Below are positions 8,570-18,372 of a stretch of 64,000 nt of DNA, in pieces. This DNA comes from G020348185 sp964525045 (GTDB lineage Bacteria > Nitrospirota > Nitrospiria > Nitrospirales > UBA8639). The stretch spans positions 1 to 64,000 of the forward strand of contig CAZGFD010000005.1 in the NCBI GenBank assembly GCA_964525045.1, read 5' to 3'. Position 1 is the first letter of the stretch. Each line of letters opens with the position of its first letter. A model generated the notes under the pieces. The model made no database searches. It was given only the letters and a program-made list of their open reading frames with translations, and was not told the origin of the DNA. The translations under genes and the position numbers were made by a program.

Positions 8570-10312
8570 TTAGAAGGCTTCAGCTGTCGAGATCGCAAAT
8601 TGCGTCTGGTGGAGCCGGGTGTACTGCCCACTTTTCTGCAACAATTCTTCATGGGTTCCCATTTCCACAATTTTACCTTTGTCGAGGACCACGATTCGGT
8701 CAGCATGTTGAATCGTCGACAGGCGGTGGGCAATGACCAGGGTCGTCCGATCTTTCATCAGATTCGACAATGCCCCCTGGACGAGCTTTTCAGACTCAGA
8801 GTCAAGAGAGGATGTGGCTTCATCCAAAATAAGAATCGGAGGATCTCGTAGAATCGCCCGGGCAATCGCCAGGCGCTGTCGTTGTCCCCCCGAAAGTTTG
8901 ACTCCATTTTCACCGACCAGCGTCTCAAGACCCATGGGCAGCCGCTCGATAAATTCCATCGCGTAGGCCGCCTTGGCGGCCTGAACCACTTCCTCATCAC
9001 TGGCCTCCGGCCGGCCGTAGGCGATATTATTTCTGACCGTATCATCAAATAGAACCGTTTCCTGAGAAACAATTCCAATTTGTCGGCGCAAGGAGGAGCG
9101 TGCTACCTGACGAATATCGTGTCCATCAATCACTATCTGTCCCTCGGTGGGACGATAAAACCGAGGAACCAAACTGACCAAGGTCGATTTACCGCTACCG
9201 CTACTGCCCACTAGGGCCACCACCTCCCCGACTCGAATCGTTAAGGAAATATTCCGCAATGCCTGCTCCTCTGAACCCTCATAGGTAAAACTCACATCGC
9301 GAAATTCCAGTGACCGGGAAATAGGGGGGAGGGACTGTTTTCCGATATCCTTATCTTGCTCATTTTCCATATCCAGAACGTCGAATACACGTTGCGCCGC
9401 TGCCAGCGCGTTTTGGATGGACTGATTGGCATTGCTCAAACGTTTAATCGGCGTGTACGCCATAAACATCGCCGTTAAAAAGGAAAAAAATGCTCCAGGC
9501 TTCATGGACGTGGTAATCACCAAATATCCTCCGTACCAGACTATGACGGCAATCCCGATGCCCCCGATTAATTCCATGACCGGAGAGGCAACCGCTGAGA
9601 CTTGAGCTGACTTTTGGGCCGCATGCCGGAAAGAGAGGTTGGTATTCTCAAACCGTTGTCCCTCCACTTCCTCTTTGCCATAAGCCTTCACAATACGAAT
9701 GCCGGAAAACGCTTCTTTCAGCACGGAGGCCATGTCGCCCATGGATTCCTGCCCCCGGGTAGACAGTTTCCTCAATCGTCGACTAATCTTCACCAACACC
9801 AAAGCGGAAAGAGGGACCACAAATATTAATATGGTCGCGAGTCTCCAATTCTGGTAGAACGCGACTCCGACTAAAGCGAGAAACGTCAAACTCTGTTGAA
9901 AGAGATCTTTTAAAATACTTGGAATCGCATTAGCCATCTGGTTGACATCATGAATGACCCGGGACACCAATCGACCTGAAGTATTCGCATCATGAAAACG
10001 AACCGGAAGACGCATGAGTTGCATGAAGAGCTGCTGACGGACATCCACCACAATCCAGTTGCCGACATAACTCATCAAATAGGCTTGCCCATAGGCAAAC
10101 ACCCCACGAAGCGCCGTCACAACCAAGAGCACAGCGGGAATGATCAATAAGAGAAATTGATCCTTTTCGATAAATATTTTGTCGAGAACGGGCTCAACCA
10201 ACCAGGCATTCACCGCCATCAGGGTGGCCACACCAGCCGAACACAAGCAGGCACCCAGCAATCTGAGACGATATTCACGGACATATTGAATCAGCCGCCA
10301 AAACGTATTCAT
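8570..10312 (-). CDS. msbA: Lipid A export ABC transporter, permease/ATPase
   Basis: 580-aa half transporter that flips lipid A-core across the inner membrane. Six membrane segments in the first ~310 residues (e.g. FLLLIIPAVLLVVTALRGVFAY) carry the type I exporter domain. The nucleotide-binding domain has Walker A GSSGSGKST near residue 372, Q-loop IGIVSQETVLFDD, signature LSGGQRQRLAIARAIL, Walker B ILILDEATSSLD and the H-loop IAHRLST. Its ATG overlaps the lpxB stop (ATGA), showing translational coupling. The LPS operon context makes MsbA more likely than a drug exporter. Confidence 0.93.
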   Translation of the reverse strand: MNTFWRLIQYVREYRLRLLGACLCSAGVATLMAVNAWLVEPVLDKIFIEKDQFLLLIIPAVLLVVTALRGVFAYGQAYLMSYVGNWIVVDVRQQLFMQLMRLPVRFHDANTSGRLVSRVIHDVNQMANAIPSILKDLFQQSLTFLALVGVAFYQNWRLATILIFVVPLSALVLVKISRRLRKLSTRGQESMGDMASVLKEAFSGIRIVKAYGKEEVEGQRFENTNLSFRHAAQKSAQVSAVASPVMELIGGIGIAVIVWYGGYLVITTSMKPGAFFSFLTAMFMAYTPIKRLSNANQSIQNALAAAQRVFDVLDMENEQDKDIGKQSLPPISRSLEFRDVSFTYEGSEEQALRNISLTIRVGEVVALVGSSGSGKSTLVSLVPRFYRPTEGQIVIDGHDIRQVARSSLRRQIGIVSQETVLFDDTVRNNIAYGRPEASDEEVVQAAKAAYAMEFIERLPMGLETLVGENGVKLSGGQRQRLAIARAILRDPPILILDEATSSLDSESEKLVQGALSNLMKDRTTLVIAHRLSTIQHADRIVVLDKGKIVEMGTHEELLQKSGQYTRLHQTQFAISTAEAF

Positions 10313-11445
10313 GCCTGTATTTCCTTCAACACCAGTTCCGCCGCTCGACGGGAAGCCCCCGGTGAGCCGACGGCTTCCCGGACCCGCTGAAAGGCTTCTC
10401 GCATTTCATGCACAAGAGATGGCGTTTTCAATAATCGAAGCGCCTCACTGCACAATCGCTCCGGGGTCATGTCATGTTGTATAAGCTCTGGAGCCACCAA
10501 TTTCCCGGCGATGACATTGACCAATCCGATGTAGGGTATGGTCACCAAACGTTTTCCGATTTGATAGGTCAGCCAGGGGACCCGATAGGCAATGATCATG
10601 GGTGTTCCTATAATCGCAGCTTGGAGGGTGGCCGTTCCGGATGCGATAAATAGTAAATCTGATGCTGCCATCACCTCGTTGGGACAATGAGGTATGATTT
10701 TTACCTCTACCTCAGGTGTTTTCATGACTTCCAGGATGAGGGCTGTCGAAATGTTTGGGGCTTGGGCAATGATGCATTGTGCTTTTCCATACTGCGTCAC
10801 AACATTTTTGGCAGCCCCAAGCATAATGGAAAGAAAACTTTTCACTTCGTGCTCCCGACTGCCAGGCACAATTCCAATGACCAACCCGTCTTTTGATAAT
10901 CCGAATTGTTTCCGGACAAGGTGCTTATTGTACGAAGCGGCCATCGAATCTAGCAAAGGATGCCCTACAAAATTGGCAGGGACACCTGCCTCACGAAATA
11001 TGGCTTCTTCAAATGGGAGGATGACAATCATCCGGTCCACGACCCGTTTAATCAGGGCCAGACGCCGAGCCCCCCAGGCCCAAATTTGAGGTGCAATATA
11101 ATAAATCACACGGTGGTGAGCGTGGGCAGCCGTTTTTGCCAGCCGGAGGTTCATGCCAGGAGAATCAATAAAGACGACCGCATCATATCGCTCATTACGC
11201 AAGATCTTTTTCAACTGCCCGAGGGTTCGATATCCCCTTAAGAGTTGCTTCACTCCCGGTACGCCAATGGCATCCACCCTTTCAATTTCTGGAAGCAACT
11301 TCACCCCGGCGTCGATCATGTGATGCCCCCCCACACCTTGGATTGTAGCATGGGGATTTAATTGGTAAATTTCCCTGGCTAAATTGGCACCATGGAGATC
11401 ACCAGACGCCTCTCCTGTCACGATAAAAATTTTGGACATGGTCAC
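10309..11445 (-). CDS. lpxB: Lipid-A-disaccharide synthase
   Basis: 378-aa GT19 enzyme that joins UDP-diacylglucosamine and lipid X. The N-terminus KIFIVTGEASGDLHGANLAREI is diagnostic, followed by GVGG, VFIDSPGMNLRLAK, YYIAPQIWAWGARRLALIKR and FVGHPLLD; the C-terminal half has GSREHEV and SGTATLQAAIIGTPMIIAYR. GTG at 11445 overlaps the upstream stop (GTGA), while ATG two codons later (11439) is an equally possible start. It ends in ATGA overlap with msbA. Confidence 0.95.
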   Translation of the reverse strand: MTMSKIFIVTGEASGDLHGANLAREIYQLNPHATIQGVGGHHMIDAGVKLLPEIERVDAIGVPGVKQLLRGYRTLGQLKKILRNERYDAVVFIDSPGMNLRLAKTAAHAHHRVIYYIAPQIWAWGARRLALIKRVVDRMIVILPFEEAIFREAGVPANFVGHPLLDSMAASYNKHLVRKQFGLSKDGLVIGIVPGSREHEVKSFLSIMLGAAKNVVTQYGKAQCIIAQAPNISTALILEVMKTPEVEVKIIPHCPNEVMAASDLLFIASGTATLQAAIIGTPMIIAYRVPWLTYQIGKRLVTIPYIGLVNVIAGKLVAPELIQHDMTPERLCSEALRLLKTPSLVHEMREAFQRVREAVGSPGASRRAAELVLKEIQA

Positions 11446-12419
11446 GAAGACATCGTTCGTGATGCTGGGTGTTTGGCGGGCCTTCCGGAGACACGAATGG
11501 CTTCGAGCACCCGGTGGGCCAGTTCCAACGAGGCCACCCCTTGTTCGCCTGGAACAGGGGAGTCTGTTCCATTTTTTGCAGCATTCACAAACGACAACAG
11601 TTCCCGTCGAAGCGGTTCATCATCCTCCCCACGTAAAGATTGGGTGCGAATACTGGAGTCGTGATTCGGATCCCCAACGCGTTGATGAATGATGGCCTCA
11701 CGTGCCTGATAATCAACGGACAGGTAACAATCAGGTTGGAACACTCGAAGTTTACGGAGCCTGCCCGTTGAGACCCGGCTGGCTGTGAGATTGGCCACGC
11801 ATCCCTGGCTGAACTCAATGCGAGCATTGGCAATATCAATGTTCTCCGTGAATACCGGCATGCCGACTGCCTCTACTTGTTGAACAAGTCCGAGGTTGAA
11901 GGACAGGGCCATATCGAGGTCATGAATCATCAGATCAAGCACCACATCTACATCGGTTCCCCGAGGTTGAAAGGGTCCCAGGCGATGACATTCGAGAAAC
12001 CCTGGTTTATCAATGTAGGAACGGGCCACGTCAACCACCGGATTGAAACGTTCAATATGCCCGACTTGAAGTATCACCTGTTTGTCCTTTGCCAGGCGTA
12101 CCAGATCATGTCCTTCTTCAATGGTCGATGTAATAGGCTTTTCGACCAGGACATGAAGCCCAGCTTCAAGACAGGTTTTTACCACAGAATAATGGGCCGA
12201 AGTCGGAACAGCGACACTGACAGCGTCAACCTGGGACAGAAGATTCTCCAGATTTTCGAAAAAGGTCACACCATACCGGTTGGCAATTAACTCTCCCCGT
12301 GTGTTGTCCAGATCCTGTATGGCGATCAGACGGGTATTGGGAAGGAGGGAATAGATCCGGGCATGGTGCTGCCCAAGATGGCCAACGCCAATGACTCCAA
12401 CCCTAAGTCTATCCATCAC
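11442..12419 (-). CDS. Gfo/Idh/MocA-family NAD(P)-dependent oxidoreductase in the lipid A operon
   Basis: 325 aa. The N-terminal Rossmann motif VGVIGVGHLGQHHARIY and the family EKP motif (HVLVEKPIT) near residue 93 are clear, with the catalytic-region VVLDLMIHDLDMALSF. A homologue between lpxI and lpxB occurs in many diderm phyla. In some bacteria such an enzyme (GnnA) oxidises UDP-GlcNAc at C3 so that an aminotransferase (GnnB) can make the 3-amino sugar for lipid A. No aminotransferase gene is adjacent here, so this specific role is only a hypothesis. Overlapping stop/start with lpxB indicates coupling. Confidence 0.85.
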   Translation of the reverse strand: MMDRLRVGVIGVGHLGQHHARIYSLLPNTRLIAIQDLDNTRGELIANRYGVTFFENLENLLSQVDAVSVAVPTSAHYSVVKTCLEAGLHVLVEKPITSTIEEGHDLVRLAKDKQVILQVGHIERFNPVVDVARSYIDKPGFLECHRLGPFQPRGTDVDVVLDLMIHDLDMALSFNLGLVQQVEAVGMPVFTENIDIANARIEFSQGCVANLTASRVSTGRLRKLRVFQPDCYLSVDYQAREAIIHQRVGDPNHDSSIRTQSLRGEDDEPLRRELLSFVNAAKNGTDSPVPGEQGVASLELAHRVLEAIRVSGRPAKHPASRTMSS

Positions 12420-12498
12420 GATTGTGGATTAGTAAGAATTTTAATGGGGAAATAAAAAAGGTGGGGGTCAGAAAACTCGCGAACCAGGGTAAACACCA

Positions 12499-13410
12499 TC
12501 AATGTGAACCAGGAGGACCACTTTGCGCATTAATGCCCACAATGGCTAACCCCGCGGCATTGGCCTGCCGAAGCATGTCTCCTCGATCGAGCAGAACCGT
12601 TCGATCAGCTTCGATCGCCAACACCGACGCTTTGACCGCACACATGGTTTCAACCGTTGTGGGACCCACAGCCGGAAGATCAAAGCGAAGGTCCTGGTTC
12701 GGTTTGCTTCGTTTTACGACGACCGCGCCGCTTTTGGCCAACAACCCACCCCGTCTGATAGCCTCATCCGTCCCTTCCACCGCCTCCACCGCTACGACCG
12801 CTCGATCCTTGACTACCACACATTGACCGATATCCAATCGGCCGGTTTCGCATGCGATGTCCCAACCAAATCGGATATCCTGCCATTCCTTTTTGGTTGG
12901 GGTCCGTTTGGTCAAGACTCCTTGTTCTACCAAGATCCCTTCAAGCCCAAAAGTGGATTCACGAATCTGTATCCCTTCTCGTTCCAATTCCTCCGCCACC
13001 GCTCGTAAAATCCCATCGTCTTTCCAATTTCGTAACCGACTGAACAACGCCAGGGCCCGAAGATCAGGTCTGACGGTCGTAAAAACATGGGTCTTCTTGA
13101 TTCCCCCAAGCATCACCGTCTGTTGAATCCCATCCGATTTTAGTGCATTGAGAGCCTTGCTGAATTGACCGATTCTGATCCAATGAATTCGATCAACGCA
13201 ATCCTCGAGTTCAGGAGCGGTTTCCCCAATATGGGCAATAGCTGAAACGCTATAGCCTAATCGTCGAACATTTTCTGCAAAGATAATAGGGAATCGACCG
13301 CTTCCGGCTATGAGGCCAATTCGTTCCTTGGAACGTTCGAGGGTCGTAGGTGGTCGTTCCGAATGTGTATCCGGCTGGACATGTGGCACAGGGTTATTCT
13401 TCCTCCTCAT
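12499..13410 (-). CDS. lpxI: UDP-2,3-diacylglucosamine pyrophosphatase, LpxI type
   Basis: 303 aa, DUF1009/LpxI family, hydrolysing UDP-2,3-diacylglucosamine to lipid X. Recognisable segments are ERIGLIAGSGRFPIIFAENVRRLGYSV at the start of the domain, GGIKKTHVF, LVEQGVLT, GWDIACETGRLDIGQCVVVKDRAVVAVEAVEGTDEAI and the C-terminal DLPAVGPTTVETM. LpxI replaces LpxH in such genomes. Residues 1-25 are not family-like, so the true start may be later than ATG 13410. The gene overlaps the lpxA 3' end by 17 bases. Confidence 0.92.
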   Translation of the reverse strand: MRRKNNPVPHVQPDTHSERPPTTLERSKERIGLIAGSGRFPIIFAENVRRLGYSVSAIAHIGETAPELEDCVDRIHWIRIGQFSKALNALKSDGIQQTVMLGGIKKTHVFTTVRPDLRALALFSRLRNWKDDGILRAVAEELEREGIQIRESTFGLEGILVEQGVLTKRTPTKKEWQDIRFGWDIACETGRLDIGQCVVVKDRAVVAVEAVEGTDEAIRRGGLLAKSGAVVVKRSKPNQDLRFDLPAVGPTTVETMCAVKASVLAIEADRTVLLDRGDMLRQANAAGLAIVGINAQSGPPGSH

Positions 13411-14227
13411 CGAGTTCTCTGGAGGAGGTATGGCAAATACCCCTTCGTGAACTCTCGATAAACGTGAGCAATTTCAAGACATCGGGACTTTCCTGATATT
13501 GCGTCCTGGCGAGTTTCACCGCTTCATGTAATCGGTGACCTTGCCGGAATAGAAGATCATAGGCTTGTCGAAGCGTGGTGATGCGATCTACTGGAAACCC
13601 GTGACGCCGGAGAGCAATGGAATTCAACCCAAACATCTTGGCACGATAGCCCCCCGCCGCCCGCATAAAGGGTGGAATATCCCGCCCTAGAGCGGAACAG
13701 CCCCCAAGCATGGCATAGTCCCCGATTCGAACATATTGGTGAATGCCGACTAAGCCCCCAATCACTGCATAATTTCCAATGGTAATATGACCGGCCAATG
13801 TCGCGGCATTGGCCATGACGACATAGTCTCCGATTTCACAATCGTGCGCAATGTGCACATAGGCCATTAAAAAGTTATGACTTCCAATACGTGTCACTCC
13901 ACCCCCGAAGGCCGTAGCTCGATTGACCGTGACATATTCCCGCAAAATATTATCATCGCCAATATTCACTTGTGTCGGTTCATCATGATATTGAAGGTGC
14001 TGAGGGGGGGCACCCACAGAGGCGTAGGGGAACAACCTGCACCGTTGACCAATTCTGGAATGACCTTCTACGTACACATGGGAAATAAGATGGGTCCCGC
14101 GTCCAATCCTCACATGTTCTCCAACCACACAAAATGGACCAATGACGACATTTTCCCCTAATTCTGCTTTTGGATGAACTACCGCTGTCGGGTGAATACT
14201 TACATTTCGATCTCCGCGTCGTATCAT
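13394..14227 (-). CDS. lpxA: UDP-N-acetylglucosamine O-acyltransferase
   Basis: 277 aa, the first committed step of lipid A synthesis. It has a left-handed beta-helix of hexapeptide repeats (IHPTAVVHPKAELGENVVIGPF onward), the catalytic His segment MAYVHIAHDCEIGD and the C-terminal helical domain beginning LNSIALRRHGFPVDRITTLRQAYDLLF. It ends in an acidic tail (DEEEE) whose codons double as the lpxI translation initiation region. It could prefer UDP-GlcNAc or its 3-amino analogue; the sequence alone does not decide. Confidence 0.95.
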   Translation of the reverse strand: MIRRGDRNVSIHPTAVVHPKAELGENVVIGPFCVVGEHVRIGRGTHLISHVYVEGHSRIGQRCRLFPYASVGAPPQHLQYHDEPTQVNIGDDNILREYVTVNRATAFGGGVTRIGSHNFLMAYVHIAHDCEIGDYVVMANAATLAGHITIGNYAVIGGLVGIHQYVRIGDYAMLGGCSALGRDIPPFMRAAGGYRAKMFGLNSIALRRHGFPVDRITTLRQAYDLLFRQGHRLHEAVKLARTQYQESPDVLKLLTFIESSRRGICHTSSRELDEEEE

Positions 14228-14401
14228 GGTCTCCCCTACGAGAAATTGACTTCAAACGCCTGCTAATTTTACAGGAAATTCCCCCTAACCGTATAACCTA
14301 TAGGTACCAACGAAAAAGATCAATTGATTCTTGAAAAAATATTGAATATCGACCACCGATGGTCGACGCGTGAAGTATCAGGGTTGATCCCCAACTCTGG
14401 G

Positions 14402-14854
14402 TTAGGCGGTTTTGGCCTCCGTCACCATTGCCGTCATCTCAGCTTCGCAGGCGAGGGTAGCCCCTACGAGGGCTTTCCCTTGCATTTTCCAAAAAGGTGG
14501 TTTGCGACGCAAGACTTCCACTTCCACTCGAATTTGATCTCCGGGAACAACCGGCTTTCGAAATTTGGCCTTATCGATGCCAGTCAGATACACGACCGGC
14601 CTTCCCAAATCCTGACTCGTCCTTAAAGCTAATACCCCTCCGACCTGCGCCATCACCTCAAGGATAAGCACACCCGGCATCACCGGTTGACCTGGAAAAT
14701 GTCCTTGAAAGAAATGTTCATTCAATGTGACATTTTTTATTCCCACAATTCGTTGCCCAACTTCTAATTCCACTATGCGATCAACCAATAGAAAAGGATA
14801 TCGGTGGGGCAGTATCTCTTGAATGGCCAGACTATCCATTTCGAATTCAGACAT
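14402..14854 (-). CDS. fabZ: 3-hydroxyacyl-ACP dehydratase
   Basis: 150-aa hot-dog fold enzyme dehydrating 3-hydroxyacyl-ACP in fatty acid synthesis. The segment IQEILPHRYPFLLVDRI and the active-site motif HFPGQPVMPGVLILEVMAQVGG with catalytic His and Glu are diagnostic. Its place between the skp-like gene and lpxA is the widespread order, balancing 3-hydroxyacyl chains between membranes and lipid A. A 174-base spacer separates it from lpxA; the spacer contains no gene. Confidence 0.96.
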   Translation of the reverse strand: MSEFEMDSLAIQEILPHRYPFLLVDRIVELEVGQRIVGIKNVTLNEHFFQGHFPGQPVMPGVLILEVMAQVGGVLALRTSQDLGRPVVYLTGIDKAKFRKPVVPGDQIRVEVEVLRRKPPFWKMQGKALVGATLACEAEMTAMVTEAKTA

Positions 14855-14960
14855 TCTTTTGGCTCCTCTTCCGCATACGTTTCAGGGATTGGGTGTTCCT
14901 TGTCAGGGTTGAGTGGACCGTATTGGCTTTACACGGGTTTCGGGTTGATAAGACCACATT

Positions 14961-15506
14961 CTATTGTCTGTCTAACTCCAGGATCACTTTATCCGTGATA
15001 TCCAATTGTGGCTGATGATACAGGGTCGAAGTCCCCTTCCCATATTCCACAACAATCAGAAGATTGCCGGTCCGGGCAATTTCGGCCACAACCTCCTCCA
15101 CACTCTGACGAAATCCTGCAAGCAATTCTTTTTGTTTTTCTTGGACTTCCTGATTGAGGTCCGCCACCTTCTGCTGATATTGCATCATCCGGCGCCGAAA
15201 TGTCTCTTCACGCTGTTTACGTGCAGTTTCGCTTAACACACTGCCTTGAGCCAAAATTTCGTTTTCGAGTCGGCGAAGTTCACGTTGTTCCAGTTCCACC
15301 AGAGCTTGCCGCTCCTTCATAAAGTCATTCATCGATTCGGTAACCGTCTTTCCGGTCTCGGTTTGATCAAGCACTTTTTGAAAATCCAATACGCCAATCA
15401 GACCCCCATCCTCAATCGGAGCCGAAGTCGTCGAGCACCCGCCTCCCCAAGTCACCAGCAAACTAAGACTCAGAACCCTTAATAGAGAACCAGCATTCCG
15501 CATCAT
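14961..15506 (-). CDS. OmpH/Skp-family periplasmic protein, possibly lipid-anchored
   Basis: About 181 aa from the chosen start. The Skp-type core is a long coiled coil (MKERQALVELEQRELRRLENEILAQ through ETFRRRMMQYQQKVADLNQEVQEKQKELL) after the family opening IGVLDFQKVLDQTETGK, and it ends in the C-terminal strand DITDKVILELD. The signal region LLRVLSLSLLVTWGGGC could be a lipoprotein signal, but GGGC is a weak lipobox. The frame is open to 15581 inside bamA; ATG 15506 with AGGA ten bases upstream gives the best signal peptide. It chaperones outer membrane proteins; the bamA neighbour supports this. Confidence 0.85.
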   Translation of the reverse strand: MMRNAGSLLRVLSLSLLVTWGGGCSTTSAPIEDGGLIGVLDFQKVLDQTETGKTVTESMNDFMKERQALVELEQRELRRLENEILAQGSVLSETARKQREETFRRRMMQYQQKVADLNQEVQEKQKELLAGFRQSVEEVVAEIARTGNLLIVVEYGKGTSTLYHQPQLDITDKVILELDRQ

Positions 15507-15552
15507 TCTATGACATCCTATTCTCATCCTCGTTACGCCCTCGATCCCATCT

Positions 15553-17919
15553 CTAAAACACTGACCCGACTGAAAACTCAAACACCGTCTCTCGCTCCTG
15601 TGGCCTACGATCTAAATTGAGTCCGTACGCTGCACGAAGAGGGCCAAATGGAGAAATCCACCGAACCTCTATCCCGGTAGCCGGTCGAAGATTAAAACTC
15701 AGCGACTCCGCTTCAGAAAATCCTTTTCCGTAATCGAAAAAGAGCACGCCATTCAATTTCGCATCAGGCAGCACGGGGAAAATCAATTCGTTGTTGAATA
15801 TCAACTGCGCCGTACCTCCCTCAGCCGTTCCGCTGGAGGTAACTGGGCCGGCGCGACCGAATTGAAAACCTCGTACCGTATTGATCCCGCCCACAAAAAA
15901 GAACTCGGAAACGGGTAATGGAGATCCTTTAAACCCTTCTCCCTGTCCAACACGGGCCCGAAACGCGAAACGAATGTCCCATAGAGGAACAGGAACATAC
16001 CTCAACGCATCAAAACTATAGGAAATAAAATTGTTCGTGCCTCCGAGGGCATCGGTTCCTAAGGATAATCGAAGGCCAACTCTGGAACCCGTTCGGGGAT
16101 CAAGATAATAGTCCCGGGTATCCCGAAACCCGGCAGCTCGAAACCCTGTCGTCGACTGCGTCCCGACCTGTTCGAGAATGGATTCCGGCGCGTCGGGTGC
16201 AGGATCTTTAATCCGGATTTGTTCACCCACGAACGTGATCGATCCAGAGAGGTACTCGGAGAAGGATCGACCAAATACCGCATTACCACCCACCCGATCT
16301 TCCACAAACGTTAGAAAGTTCGTCCGGGTACTGAAGGCGTCAAGCTGCATGGATGTCGGAGTGTCGTAAAGGGCCGGATTCCGAAAGGTAATATTGCCAA
16401 CCGTTCGTCGACCTCCGAGCTGCCCCCGAACTCGCACGAGATACCCCAATCCAAACAGATTCCCTTCAGTAATATCGGCAATAGCCGTAAAGAGGTCCAA
16501 GGTGCTGAACCCTCCTCCGACACTAAAGGATCCGGTCGCTTTTTCTTTGACTTTCACATCCAGATCCACTTGGCCATCATCAATTTGCTTCGGCAGAATC
16601 TCGACTGACTCAAAATAATTCAAATTATTCAACCGCTCAAAGCTTCGTTTAATGGCAACTGAATCAATCATTTCGCGCTCATCAACACGGACTTCACGCC
16701 GAATGACATTATCCCGGGTCTTATCATTTCCCGATATTCGAATTTCTCGGATCCGGATCAATTCTCCTTCCTCAATTTTAAAAACAATTTCTGTACTACG
16801 ACTATTTGGATCGGGAAGGATTCTCGGTACCACCTCTGCAAAGGCATAACCTTTTTCCCCATACAAATCCGTGATCCGCGAGACTTCCTCACGGATTTTG
16901 ACCCGCTGAAAGACCTCCCCGGGCTCAATCGTCAGATCTAGCTCTAGTTCATCACTGGTGAGTTCTTCATTACCCTCAAACGACACTTGGCTAACCGTAT
17001 AGGGTTCCCCTTCCTCAATGGAAAAGGTCAAAGTGAACCATTTCTTATCCTCACTCAGATCAATCGAAGGAGTGCCTACCTTCACATCCAAATACCCTTT
17101 ATTCGAATACACTTCCTTGATCCGCTCAACATCGTTCGGAATTTCATCCTGTCGGAACACCCCGGCATCGGTAAACCACGACCATGGCAACGCATATTCC
17201 CGGTTAGCCATAATCGCCTGTAATTCCTTTTTTTTGATGACGGTTCGACCATTAAACCGGATGGATTCTATATACGATCGCTCACCCTCCTGAATAAAAA
17301 AGGTCAGCCGAGTTCGATCGCTCTCAATGGTTTCGATGACTGGGACCACTTTGGCATTAAAATACCCCTCTTCCTGGTAGGCCTGACGAATATTTTCCGT
17401 ACTGACTTTCACTTGTTCCTGGTCCAGCCAAACCTGACTGCCAATGGTGATCTTTTCTTGAAGTTTGTCCTCATTGAGTTTATCATATCCATCCAAGACC
17501 ACTTCGACATTAAAAGGCTTTTCTTTTACCAAAAATACGAGGTGGACGCCTTCCGGTCGTGTATCCGTCTCTACCTGCACATCTTTAAAAAAGCCCATAG
17601 CATAAATGAGTTGAATCTGGTCCCGTATACGATCTGGGCTGAAGGGATCACCGGGTTTTACCGTCAATTTATCTTTGATCACCGAAGCTTTGATATTTTT
17701 ATTTCCTCGAATGTCGATAGACTGTATCTGCAAGCGAGCTTCCTGGGCCTGTAAGCTGGACCAAGGCCACAACACCAAAAGAGCTATCAAAAGGAAACAA
17801 TAGTTAATAATCTTTCCCGATCCATCATTAGAAAATCCAAGGGCCACTCCCGTGCAACAGGATGAAAAGACTGGAATCGAGTCTGGCTTAGATCCATCCA
17901 CAATTCCGCTCACCGACAC
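15553..17919 (-). CDS. bamA: Outer membrane protein assembly factor BamA
   Basis: 788-aa Omp85 protein that folds beta-barrels into the outer membrane. A hydrophobic segment IINYCFLLIALLVLWPWSSLQAQ forms the signal, preceded by an unusually long ~35-residue N-region, so a later non-ATG start is possible. Five POTRA domains follow (starting IQSIDIRGNKNIKASVIKDKL), then the barrel with FFVGGINTVRGFQFGRAGP (the VRGF/Y motif) and a C-terminal FEFSVGSVF ending in Phe. It is the first gene of the minus-strand operon, behind a good promoter at 18076-18105. Confidence 0.95.
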   Translation of the reverse strand: MSVSGIVDGSKPDSIPVFSSCCTGVALGFSNDGSGKIINYCFLLIALLVLWPWSSLQAQEARLQIQSIDIRGNKNIKASVIKDKLTVKPGDPFSPDRIRDQIQLIYAMGFFKDVQVETDTRPEGVHLVFLVKEKPFNVEVVLDGYDKLNEDKLQEKITIGSQVWLDQEQVKVSTENIRQAYQEEGYFNAKVVPVIETIESDRTRLTFFIQEGERSYIESIRFNGRTVIKKKELQAIMANREYALPWSWFTDAGVFRQDEIPNDVERIKEVYSNKGYLDVKVGTPSIDLSEDKKWFTLTFSIEEGEPYTVSQVSFEGNEELTSDELELDLTIEPGEVFQRVKIREEVSRITDLYGEKGYAFAEVVPRILPDPNSRSTEIVFKIEEGELIRIREIRISGNDKTRDNVIRREVRVDEREMIDSVAIKRSFERLNNLNYFESVEILPKQIDDGQVDLDVKVKEKATGSFSVGGGFSTLDLFTAIADITEGNLFGLGYLVRVRGQLGGRRTVGNITFRNPALYDTPTSMQLDAFSTRTNFLTFVEDRVGGNAVFGRSFSEYLSGSITFVGEQIRIKDPAPDAPESILEQVGTQSTTGFRAAGFRDTRDYYLDPRTGSRVGLRLSLGTDALGGTNNFISYSFDALRYVPVPLWDIRFAFRARVGQGEGFKGSPLPVSEFFFVGGINTVRGFQFGRAGPVTSSGTAEGGTAQLIFNNELIFPVLPDAKLNGVLFFDYGKGFSEAESLSFNLRPATGIEVRWISPFGPLRAAYGLNLDRRPQERETVFEFSVGSVF

Positions 17920-18075
17920 ATAAAAACACCGTCAGAGAGGAGGAATCCACGTTGGGAGAGATAAATACGATAATGTGACGGAAGAGGGTAGAGAGATGAT
18001 AATACCGAAGTCCAACTATCTCACATCACTGATTGATTGTCATACGAGCAAGAAGAACCGTCAAGAGGGCGATTG

Positions 18076-18105
18076 ATTATATAAGTCAAGAGTCAACATT
18101 GTAAA
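18076..18105 (-). promoter_or_regulatory. Sigma-70-type promoter for the bamA operon
   Basis: On the minus strand TTTACA, an 18-base spacer and a perfect TATAAT, placing the transcription start about 150 bases upstream of bamA. Sequence match only. Confidence 0.6.
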
Positions 18106-18137
18106 GTGATGAAAATTCCGCATCCCAGGAGACTTCC

Positions 18138-18167
18138 TTGACTTTATTTTTACCCTTCTCCTACTAT
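18138..18167 (+). promoter_or_regulatory. Possible sigma-70-type promoter for lon
   Basis: TTGACT, 18 bases, TACTAT, about 200 bases upstream of the lon ATG. The -10 is only a partial match. No sigma-32 heat-shock consensus was recognised. Confidence 0.4.
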
Positions 18168-18372
18168 CTCAAGCAAGCTTTTTTGTGGCATGGACCATGT
18201 TCCCGTCTGTCCGCATTCATTGGTAAACCATAATCTTAAACAGAGGGGTTTCGGCTTTTTCATCCTTCTCTGATTCCTTAAACTCGACTGATCCGGGGCT
18301 ACCTTTTTCCAAGCCTCACGTGGTTGGTTGGATCCAAGAATAAAACTTATAACCTTTAACCTTGAATTTAAA

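Larger units (their letters stand above)
17920..18372. other. Divergent intergenic region between bamA and lon
   Basis: About 450 bases with no gene. It holds a promoter on each strand (see the separate entries) and, next to lon, a degenerate 7-bp series (AACTTAT, AACCTTT, AACCTTG, AATTTAA) at about 18335-18372 related to the heptad repeat family. Confidence 0.6.

Noticed and set aside
18328..18372. Lon start at TTG 18328
   Set aside because: The extra 15 residues come from repeat-like DNA and are unlike Lon N-termini; ATG 18373 is preferred.
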